Assembly: GCA_903839795.1 (NCBI GenBank)
Contig: CAIMDR010000095.1
Location: 1 to 8,351 of the forward strand
Reading direction: 5' to 3'
DNA: 8,351 bases
Origin: an uncultured Methylococcaceae bacterium
GTDB taxonomy: Bacteria > Pseudomonadota > Gammaproteobacteria > Methylococcales > Methylomonadaceae
Part shown: positions 1 through 5,899 of the stretch, piece after piece
How positions within the stretch are numbered: position 1 is the first letter of the stretch
Layout of the letters: each line of letters opens with the position of its first letter
Notes under the pieces: model-generated
What the model saw: only the letters and a program-made list of their open reading frames with translations
Databases searched by the model: none
Told to the model about the DNA's origin: nothing
Program-made: the position numbers and the translations under genes

Positions 1-11
1 GCTCCAATGCC

Positions 12-108
12 GTTAAGTTGAGCCGATCGCTGAGCGGAGTCGAAGCGATTTTGCTGGCTTCGGCTCCGCTCAGCCAACGGTTTATCTTGCCGAGGCGCTT
101 AACTTAAC
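12..108. repeat. Nested inverted repeat (REP-like palindrome) downstream of def
   Basis: The inner arms at 29-46 and 57-74 are 18 bp each and pair at 17 positions plus one G-T wobble, around a 10-nt loop. The left arm reads GCTGAGCGGAGTCGAAGC. The outer arms at 12-23 (GTTAAGTTGAGC) and 97-108 (GCTTAACTTAAC) pair at 11 of 12 positions plus a wobble. The stretch between the arms is unpaired. From general knowledge, the TGAGCGGAGTCGAAG core resembles palindromic intergenic repeats that occur in many copies in diverse bacterial genomes. Only one copy is in this window, so repetitiveness is inferred. It starts 10 bp beyond the def stop. It could cap the 3' end of the minus-strand transcript, but no U-run follows it on that strand, so it is not a typical intrinsic terminator. 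Confidence 0.75.
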
Positions 109-118
109 AACACAATAC

Positions 119-661
119 CTATTCAGAGGAGACGCCAACCATTTTAAAATATTCGCTTTCAGCAACAATGTCGCGGTTATTCTCAACCCGATCCAGATAA
201 ACCTTACCCTCCAGATGATCAAATTCATGTTGAAAAACCCGTGCAACAAAGCCTTCCAGTTTGGCTTCTACTAAAGTGCCTTGTTCATTACTATAGGTAA
301 TGTGTATGTCTTTATACCGTGGTACTAAAGCCCGAATACCTGGAATGCTTAAACACCCCTCCCAGTCTTTTTCTGTGGTATCAGACAGCGCTTCATAAGC
401 AGGATTAATCATTACCGTGGGTTCCATCAGTGGCGCGTTAGGGTAACGTGGGGAAGGGCGCGAGGCAATGATGATAACCTGCTTTGATTCGCTAATTTGA
501 GGCGCAGCAATACCGACACCCTGCGTTGAAGCCAGAGTGTCTAGCAGGGTTTTAATCAGTTGCTGTATTTCAGTGCTCTGGCTATCGGTTATCGCAGCCG
601 CTTTTAGGCGCAGCACTTTTGCACCTAATTGGGCAATCTCACTGATGCTATTGTAATTCAT
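119..661 (-). CDS. def: Peptide deformylase
   Basis: This enzyme removes the formyl group from the N-terminal Met of new proteins in the cytoplasm. All three family motifs are present: GVGIAAPQI (residues 48-56), EGCLSIPG (101-108) and QHEFDHLEG (144-152). The expected metal ligands are Cys103, His145 and His149, and the general base is Glu146. The length of 180 residues is normal for the family. The ATG at 661 lies inside the end of the methyltransferase-Ppk1 gene, giving a 14-nt overlap. No clear Shine-Dalgarno sequence precedes it, so translation is probably coupled to the upstream gene. Def is usually found beside fmt (Met-tRNA formyltransferase). Here it closes an unrelated operon, so it may be a second paralogue; that is inference. 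The family call is very secure. Confidence 0.96.
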   Translation of the reverse strand: MNYNSISEIAQLGAKVLRLKAAAITDSQSTEIQQLIKTLLDTLASTQGVGIAAPQISESKQVIIIASRPSPRYPNAPLMEPTVMINPAYEALSDTTEKDWEGCLSIPGIRALVPRYKDIHITYSNEQGTLVEAKLEGFVARVFQHEFDHLEGKVYLDRVENNRDIVAESEYFKMVGVSSE

Positions 662-3416
662 TTAAAATAACCGATTGAGCTTGGACGGGTTCTTCATTGG
701 TCACGTTTAATAACTGAAGATAACGACCATCCGGTTGTAACAACCAGGCTTGCGTATTGTCTTTTAAATACAAATCAAGGTCATGCAGTATTCGGTTATA
801 GAGTCGTTTACTTTCAATGGGGAAGCAAATTTCTACGCGCCGGAACATATTGCGATTCATTAAATCGGCGCTGGAGGCATAAACTTCTTGATTGCCGTCA
901 TTGGCAAACGCATAAATCCGCGCATGTTCCAAAAAGCGTCCGATAATGGCACGCACTTCTATATTTTCAGAGACACCCGGTATTCCAGGTCTTAGGCAGC
1001 AAATGCCCCGGACTATTAGTTTAACTTCAACGCCGGCCTGTGAGGCACGGTAAAGTGCACGTATGGATTTCTCTTCAACGATGGCATTGACTTGAATAAT
1101 AATTTTTGCGGGTTTGCCGTTTTGGGCGTGCGTTATTTCCCGTTCTATTTTTTCAAGTATCCCGGTATGCAAGGTAAAGGGTGATTGTAGTAATTTATTT
1201 AATTTAGTCACCTTGCCCAAGCTGGTGAGTTGTGCGAAGACGCGTCTTACATCTTCACCCAATTCTTTATTACAAGAAAACAGGCCATAATCGGTGTACA
1301 GTTGGGCTGTTTTGGGATGATAGTTGCCGGTGCCCAAATGCACATAATTGCGTAATTCTTTGCCTTCGCGCCGTAAGATCAGGCACATTTTGGCGTGGGT
1401 TTTATAGCCCACAACGCCATACACAACGTGGACAGCCGCTTCTTGTAATTTGGAGGCTAAATCAATATTGGCTTTTTCATCAAATCGCGCCCTTAATTCA
1501 ATAACAACCGTCACTTCCTTGCCAGCGCGTGCGGCTCTGATTAACGCGGCAACGATGGGCGAATCTGCACCGGTACGATAGAGTGTCTGTTTAATAGCCA
1601 ATACTTCGGGTGATGCGGCCGCTTGACGTAAAAATTCAACGACCGGCGAAAACGATTCAAACGGGTGATGCAATAAAATATCGTGACGTTTAATGGACGC
1701 AAAAATATCTTTGTTTCGCCCTAGTTGCGCCGGAACTTTGGGTTTAAAAGGGGTAAATTTGAGGTCAGGTCGATCAACGAGGTTGTTGATTTCCTGAATC
1801 CGGTTCAGATTAACCGGCCCATCGACTAAAAATAACCGATCCCTGCTGAGTTCAAAACGCTCCAGTAAAAAACTCACGGTGTCATCAGGGCACGCGGCAT
1901 CTATTTCCAGACGCACTTCATCACCATAATTACGCATCGCCAGTTCGCCTTGAACGGCCAGCAATAAATCGTCGATGGCATCATCATCGACAAAAAAATC
2001 ACTGTTTCGGGTAACCCTAAATTGATAGCAGCCTTTAACCGTCATACCGTGAAACAATTCACTGACAAACGCATGAATAATGGATGACAAAAATACAAAA
2101 TCTGCCGGGCCGCTTTGGGTTTCATCAGCGGGTAATTGAACCACGCGTGGCAAGGCTCTGGGTGCTTGCAAAATAGCCCGCCCGCTATTTCGGCCAAAGG
2201 CATCCTTTCCGGTTAGGGAAATAATAAAATTTAAACTTTTGTTGAGAATACGCGGAAAAGGGTGGGCGGAATCAAGGCCTACCGGCGTTAAAATGGGTAA
2301 TAACTCATCATTAAAATAATCAGACAGCCATTTATGTTGCGCTTCGGTCCAATCATTACGGCGCACAAAGCGAATATTTTCATCATTAAGCTTGGGAATC
2401 AAAATTTCATTAAGCACCTGATATTGTTCATCGACCAGCTTATGGGCATGAATAGAAATTTGCTCCAACTGTTCTTTGGGCGTTAAGCCATCAGGGCCAA
2501 TGGCTTTAGGGTCAATAGCGACCATTTCCAGCACGCTGGCAACGCGAACCTCAAAAAACTCATCCAGATTTGAGCAGGATATACACAGGTAGTTGAGCCT
2601 TTCGAGCAAGGGGACCGCTTCATTTTTTGCTTGTGCCAAAACCCGTTTGTTAAATTCCAGCAAGCTCAGGTCACGATTGATGTAAAGCTCTGGTTTTTCA
2701 AGGTTTATTGCTTCAACGGTTTCGGTTATGTCCATTTCTTTCCTTAAACTATCGGGTATAACGCCGGTGATAAAAACATGTCGGTCACTGATTTTTTGGC
2801 TATGCAAGTTTACACTTAAATCTGCCAGCGCCAACTGTGCATTAATTTCTTTTAGGCTAAAAGCGGCCAATAAAGAATGATAAAAATCCCGTTGCAGAAT
2901 CTCGGGTTCAGTGGCGGCATAATTATCAACCATCATTTGTGCAGATTTAACATTGGCTGGGCGCAATAAATCCATAATGATGATGCGCGTACCCGGCCGG
3001 GAATATTTTTTTATGGTCTGCCAAAGTACCTGCGGATCGGGCAAATGGTGTAAAAGACTATTACTAAAGATTATCTCATAGCCAGGTTGCGGCAATATGA
3101 CGTCAGGCAAAAGACCTTTTATAAAGCTTATCCGGTCTGCCAAGTCAGGCGGTAGAGCAGATTTTGCATAAGCCAACATAGACTCCGAGCCATCAAGCGC
3201 ATGGACTTTGCTTAAAGGAAATGCGTTGGCAAAGCGGGAACTGATATCGCCGGGGCCACAGCCTAAATCCAGTGCGGTGCCGCTAAATTCAGGATTATCA
3301 ATAAAGGTTTTTAGCTGCTGTATAAAGTCATTATGCGGCACTTCAAAATCGGCCTCGGCGTAAGCTTTTACCTGGCTTTCATCTTCCATTAATTCAGCTT
3401 CCAACAAGCGTTTCAT
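648..3416 (-). CDS. ppk1: Fused SAM-dependent methyltransferase and polyphosphate kinase 1
   Basis: One continuous 922-residue frame carries two enzymes. Residues 1 to about 225 are a class I methyltransferase with SAM-binding motif I LDLGCGPGD (49-57), an acidic position after the second strand (ALDGSESML, Asp75) and SNSLLHHLPDP (118-128); its substrate is unknown. Residues 228-922 are a full Ppk1 of 695 residues, close to the 688 of E. coli. Ppk1 reversibly makes polyphosphate from ATP. Its N-terminal signature is INRDLSLLEFN (246-256). Phospho-acceptor His674 is in KTHAK and the second conserved His831 is in LEHARIY; they are 157 residues apart, as are His435 and His592 in E. coli. Arg614 and Arg644 match the metal-binding E. 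coli Arg375 and Arg405. The start at 3416 has AGAGGA 8-9 nt upstream and overlaps the previous stop as ATGA. Met228 has its own strong ribosome binding site, so the gene may also yield free Ppk1. Fusion with a methyltransferase is unusual. A lost stop codon or an assembly error is the alternative. Confidence 0.93.
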   Translation of the reverse strand: MKRLLEAELMEDESQVKAYAEADFEVPHNDFIQQLKTFIDNPEFSGTALDLGCGPGDISSRFANAFPLSKVHALDGSESMLAYAKSALPPDLADRISFIKGLLPDVILPQPGYEIIFSNSLLHHLPDPQVLWQTIKKYSRPGTRIIIMDLLRPANVKSAQMMVDNYAATEPEILQRDFYHSLLAAFSLKEINAQLALADLSVNLHSQKISDRHVFITGVIPDSLRKEMDITETVEAINLEKPELYINRDLSLLEFNKRVLAQAKNEAVPLLERLNYLCISCSNLDEFFEVRVASVLEMVAIDPKAIGPDGLTPKEQLEQISIHAHKLVDEQYQVLNEILIPKLNDENIRFVRRNDWTEAQHKWLSDYFNDELLPILTPVGLDSAHPFPRILNKSLNFIISLTGKDAFGRNSGRAILQAPRALPRVVQLPADETQSGPADFVFLSSIIHAFVSELFHGMTVKGCYQFRVTRNSDFFVDDDAIDDLLLAVQGELAMRNYGDEVRLEIDAACPDDTVSFLLERFELSRDRLFLVDGPVNLNRIQEINNLVDRPDLKFTPFKPKVPAQLGRNKDIFASIKRHDILLHHPFESFSPVVEFLRQAAASPEVLAIKQTLYRTGADSPIVAALIRAARAGKEVTVVIELRARFDEKANIDLASKLQEAAVHVVYGVVGYKTHAKMCLILRREGKELRNYVHLGTGNYHPKTAQLYTDYGLFSCNKELGEDVRRVFAQLTSLGKVTKLNKLLQSPFTLHTGILEKIEREITHAQNGKPAKIIIQVNAIVEEKSIRALYRASQAGVEVKLIVRGICCLRPGIPGVSENIEVRAIIGRFLEHARIYAFANDGNQEVYASSADLMNRNMFRRVEICFPIESKRLYNRILHDLDLYLKDNTQAWLLQPDGRYLQLLNVTNEEPVQAQSVILNELQ
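2736..2746 (-). promoter_or_regulatory. Internal Shine-Dalgarno for a separate Ppk1 start
   Basis: On the minus strand the sequence TAAGGAAAGAA directly precedes the in-frame ATG at 2735-2733, which is codon 228 of the fused gene. TAAGGA pairs perfectly with the 16S anti-Shine-Dalgarno, with a 5-nt spacer. The protein starting here (MDITETVEAINLEKPELYIN) has the length and N-terminus of an ordinary Ppk1. It is either an active second start or a relic of two formerly separate genes. Confidence 0.6.
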
Positions 3417-4318
3417 GCTGTAAATCCTCTTTTTCCTTGTAAGCCACCGGTATGGACAGCGATAAGTCGCAGGCCGGGTTTAAACGTGTGTTTTGTTATC
3501 AAATCGTAAAGTGCGTACATCATTTTTCCGGTATAAACAGGTTCAAGAGGGATGTTGGTTTTGTATTCAAAATCGGTAATAAAGGCCATCAGTTCAGGTG
3601 TCGTTGTGGCAAAACCACCAAAATGATAGTCCAGGTTAATCTGCCAGTTGGTGTTGGGTCGCGGTAATAAGGCTTCAACATCAGCCTTTAAAAAGCCGGC
3701 ATTTTTTAAGGCCGCAAAACCCGACACAAACACCGACTTTGGAACAGCATCAATAATACCCGCTAACGTTGCTCCGGTTCCACAGGGTACACAGAGAATG
3801 TCATAAGAGATAGCTATTTCGTTAACCAGTTCTGCGACACCTTTTAAAGCCAATATTTGTGCCCCGCCTTCCGGCAGCCAGTATTGACCCGATTTTAAGT
3901 CGGGTAAATCATGACAGCCTTTATAGTGTCGCAGGTCTCTATAAGTAGAACGGGAGATAAAGGTGAGCTCCATACCCCAGTTTTGTAAATCCAGTAAAGT
4001 GGGCGTTAACGTTGCCGGTTGTTCGCCGCGAATAAACCCCTGCGTTTTCAAGCCTAAAAGTTTACCTGTATAAGCCAGTGCATGTAAATGATTTGAATAA
4101 GCACCGCCCATACTAATAAGCGTGTCAGCACCTAAAGACAGTGCTTGCTCAAGGCTGTATTTAAGTTTTCGCCATTTATTCCCGGAAATAACGGAATGTA
4201 GTAAATCATCACGTTTCATCCATAATTCAAGTTGATATTCATCCAGCAGCGGGTCATTAATTTTTGTTAGAATCGATGGCTTAAAAGTTTTTTCCAGTTT
4301 ATCAAGTTCAGGGTGCAT
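3413..4318 (-). CDS. PLP-dependent ACC deaminase / D-cysteine desulfhydrase family enzyme
   Basis: This is a fold-type II pyridoxal-phosphate enzyme of 301 residues. The PLP lysine is Lys48 in SGNKWRKLK. GGAYSNH (71-77) is the substrate and carboxylate loop, CGTGATLAG (179-187) is the glycine-rich phosphate cradle, and AVHTGGLQGKRGF lies near the C-terminus (287-299). Family members deaminate 1-aminocyclopropane-1-carboxylate or release sulfide from D-cysteine. The protein is somewhat shorter than classical ACC deaminases (about 338 residues), and the HTGGLQG ending fits the broader desulfhydrase-like group, so the substrate cannot be assigned. The ATG at 4318 is the earliest possible start because an in-frame TAA directly precedes it. 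No Shine-Dalgarno is visible. The upstream divergent gene begins 2 bp away, so any 5' leader must overlap that gene. The stop overlaps the next gene as ATGA, indicating co-transcription and coupling with the methyltransferase-Ppk1 gene. Confidence 0.88.
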   Translation of the reverse strand: MHPELDKLEKTFKPSILTKINDPLLDEYQLELWMKRDDLLHSVISGNKWRKLKYSLEQALSLGADTLISMGGAYSNHLHALAYTGKLLGLKTQGFIRGEQPATLTPTLLDLQNWGMELTFISRSTYRDLRHYKGCHDLPDLKSGQYWLPEGGAQILALKGVAELVNEIAISYDILCVPCGTGATLAGIIDAVPKSVFVSGFAALKNAGFLKADVEALLPRPNTNWQINLDYHFGGFATTTPELMAFITDFEYKTNIPLEPVYTGKMMYALYDLITKHTFKPGLRLIAVHTGGLQGKRGFTA

Positions 4319-4320
4319 TT

Positions 4321-4986
4321 ATGTGTGGACGTTTTAACTTAATCGCAACAAAGATGCAGATTATGGAGCATTTTTGCTTGCAGCGCTTGGCTGATTATCA
4401 GCCGGACTATAATATTCCACCCGGACAAAAAATAATCACCGTCGTAAGACTGGAAGATGGCAGCAATAAAGCCGTTAACTTGCACTGGGGATTGATCCCT
4501 TCCTGGAGCAAAGACCGTAAAATAGCCAGTCATTTGATCAATGCCAGAGCGGAAACGTTAACCGAAAAACCGTCCTTTAGAAAGGCTTATCAACAGCGAC
4601 GTTGCCTGATTCCGGCGACCGGATTTTTTGAATGGCAAAGCACGGAAACCGGCAAACACCCCTACCATATTCGTCAATCGGCATCTGCCTTGTTTGCTTT
4701 TGCAGGACTGTGGGAGTATTGGGAACACCAGCAAGAAACCGTTTATTCCTGCACCATTATAACCACTGCCGCCAACGCTAAAATAGCGCCCATCCATGAC
4801 CGAATGCCGGTTATTATCACCCCTGATTTTTATGATCGCTGGCTGGATAAAACAAACACAGCTGTCGAGATGGCTGATTTTTTAGCCGCCGATGGTTATA
4901 AGGCCATGCAGCTAACCCCGATCAGCACCCGAGTTAATAACCCGCATAATAATGATGAAGAGTGTTTGGCTGAGGTTAGTCGGTAA
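4321..4986 (+). CDS. yedK: SRAP-domain protein (YedK/HMCES family), abasic-site DNA-protein crosslinker
   Basis: The 221-residue length and layout match E. coli YedK (222 residues). Family members bind single-stranded DNA and covalently trap abasic sites through Cys2, exposed after Met removal, forming a thiazolidine link that protects the lesion. Visible key elements are MCGRFNL at the N-terminus (Cys2), INARAET (73-79, Asn74 and Arg76), GFFEW (101-105, Glu104) and HDRMPVI (159-165, His159). These correspond to YedK Cys2, Asn75, Glu105 and His160. The start is fixed by the need for Cys at position 2. An AGGG lies 7 nt upstream, inside the first codons of the divergent PLP-enzyme gene. No terminator is evident after the stop. 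It appears to be a single-gene unit with its promoter inside the neighbouring gene. Confidence 0.95.
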   Translation: MCGRFNLIATKMQIMEHFCLQRLADYQPDYNIPPGQKIITVVRLEDGSNKAVNLHWGLIPSWSKDRKIASHLINARAETLTEKPSFRKAYQQRRCLIPATGFFEWQSTETGKHPYHIRQSASALFAFAGLWEYWEHQQETVYSCTIITTAANAKIAPIHDRMPVIITPDFYDRWLDKTNTAVEMADFLAADGYKAMQLTPISTRVNNPHNNDEECLAEVSR

Positions 4987-5118
4987 GGACGGATTATTAA
5001 AAAGCAGTTGGTTTACGAAAAAACACGAAAAGCAGATAGGATGTCGATTAAATCCCTTCTACGACAGAGTGGGTAAAAAAGGATTTCCTGTTAAATTCCC
5101 GGACAAATTAAAAATAGA

Positions 5119-5134
5119 TTGATGTTACCATCAA
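5119..5134. promoter_or_regulatory. Short inverted repeat, possible ParD operator
   Basis: TTGATG (5119-5124) and CATCAA (5129-5134) are perfect 6-bp arms around TTAC, 39 bp upstream of the antitoxin start. ParD-type ribbon-helix-helix proteins autorepress by binding short palindromes at their promoters, and the left arm also resembles a weak -35 box. No good -10 box is visible at the right distance. The assignment rests on position and symmetry only. Confidence 0.3.
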
Positions 5135-5173
5135 AAAGTAGTCATACCATTAGCATTTTTCCGGGTTTAACTT

Positions 5174-5395
5174 ATGTCAACCATTGAAAAAATAAGCATT
5201 GCCCTAACTCCCGATTTAGCTGCTTTAGTAAGAAATGCGGTAACTGACGGCTATTATGCATCAACGAGTGAAGTTATTCGTGACGCTTTGCGTGATTGGA
5301 AAATTAAGCAAAGTCTGAATGAACGAAGCACAACCGAATTAAGAGCATTATGGCAAGACGGTATTAATAGTGGAGCCGCAGGCGCTCTTAATTAG
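5174..5395 (+). CDS. parD: ParD-type (CC2985 family) antitoxin, C-terminally truncated by frameshift
   Basis: The N-terminal 45 or so residues (EKISIALTPDLAALV, YASTSEVIRDALRDW) form the ribbon-helix-helix DNA-binding and dimerisation domain of ParD/CC2985 antitoxins. In intact systems this domain autorepresses the operon and the C-terminal tail wraps the ParE toxin. Here the frame ends early at TAG 5393-5395 after GAAGALN. The missing tail is readable in the +1 frame from 5385. A full protein would have about 94 residues instead of 73. Loss of one base, or of the equivalent two-base difference, near 5381-5387 explains this. DNA binding may persist, but toxin neutralisation is probably lost. 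No strong Shine-Dalgarno is visible upstream of the ATG. The partner toxin behind it is also broken, so the locus is likely a decaying toxin-antitoxin module. Confidence 0.85.
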   Translation: MSTIEKISIALTPDLAALVRNAVTDGYYASTSEVIRDALRDWKIKQSLNERSTTELRALWQDGINSGAAGALN

Positions 5396-5459
5396 GGAAG
5401 AAATTAAACAACAAGCCAGGAAGCAATACGAAGAATCGCATAAAAACGCCGACATATAA
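5385..5459 (+). pseudogene. parD: Out-of-frame C-terminal tail of ParD antitoxin
   Basis: Read from 5385, the +1 frame gives LLIREEIKQQARKQYEES followed by HKNADI and a TAA at 5457-5459. This charged helical tail is the usual C-terminal end of ParD/CC2985 antitoxins. It ends 2 nt before the ParE start codon, the normal spacing for an intact parDE operon. It has no start of its own and would be translated only by frameshifting. Confidence 0.75.
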
Positions 5460-5461
5460 AA

Positions 5462-5756
5462 ATGGTCATTCATTCACAGAAGGCCAGATTAGATTTATTG
5501 GAAATCTGGGGTTATATTGCTGAAGACAGTCCCAATGTCGCTGATAAATTACTCGATCTTATCGATGAAAATGTAACTTATTAAATGAAAATAAAGGGTT
5601 AGGGCAGGCGCGTCCGCGCGTCCTGATATTTCCGAGAATATGAGGTATTTCCCTGTAAAAAACTACCTGATTTTATATCAAGAACAACCCTTTGGTGTTG
5701 AAATAGTCTGAGTTGTTCATGGCGCTCGGGACATAGGCGCTATTTTTAATTCATGA
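5462..5756 (+). pseudogene. parE: ParE/RelE-fold toxin pseudogene with several lesions
   Basis: The ancestral toxin can be read in pieces. From the ATG at 5462, frame 1 gives KARLDLLEIWGYIAEDSPN and LLDLIDEN, the typical ParE N-terminus, and ends at TAA 5582-5584. From about 5578 a second frame gives LLNENKGLGQARP. An exact 8-bp tandem duplication, GCGCGTCC at 5608-5615 and 5616-5623, then shifts the frame again. Removing one copy joins GLGQARP directly to DISENMRYFPVKNYLILYQ. In that third frame a TGA at 5709-5711 falls where the family has Arg (EIV-R-VVHGARDI), consistent with a CGA to TGA change. The original stop is TGA 5754-5756. ParE toxins usually poison gyrase, although some relatives act otherwise. 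With at least three lesions no functional toxin can be made. Confidence 0.9.
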
Positions 5757-5785
5757 TTTCCAGACTTTTAAATCCTCTATGCGAG

Positions 5786-5806
5786 ACGGGTTACAATCCC
5801 GTTTTT
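5786..5806 (+). terminator. Small hairpin plus T-run, possible terminator after parDE remnant
   Basis: ACGGG (5786-5790) and CCCGT (5798-5802) form a 5-bp stem with a 7-nt loop. The final T of the stem runs into TTTTT on the plus strand. It lies about 30 bp after the ancestral parE stop. The stem is short, so strength is doubtful. The same unit is related to the palindrome at 5840-5868, so it may be a mobile repeat that happens to act as a terminator. Confidence 0.4.
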
Positions 5807-5839
5807 AAGGTTTGGTATTTTCTGTAGCATCTGAAATGT

Positions 5840-5868
5840 GCCGATCGGGATTGCAAGCCTCGACCGGC
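5840..5868. repeat. REP-like palindromic unit, related to the hairpin at 5786
   Basis: GCCGATCG (5840-5847) pairs with CGACCGGC (5861-5868) at 7 of 8 positions. The interior reads CGGGATTGCAAGCC. The minus strand of the hairpin at 5786-5802 reads CGGGATTGTAACCC, so the two units share CGGGATTGYAA and face opposite ways. This resembles paired REP elements (BIME-like). Copies elsewhere in the genome cannot be seen here. Confidence 0.45.
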
Positions 5869-5899
5869 CTCTGGAGACGCTTTAAATCACTTTTATTGG

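Noticed and set aside
1232..1504. Plus-strand open frame of 90 codons opposite ppk1
   Set aside because: It lies fully inside the conserved Ppk1 coding region and its translation has no recognisable domain. It is a shadow frame.
5050..5086. AAATCC...GGATTT inverted repeat after the SRAP gene
   Set aside because: The arms are only 6 bp with a 25-nt loop and no following T-run. It is too weak to call a terminator.
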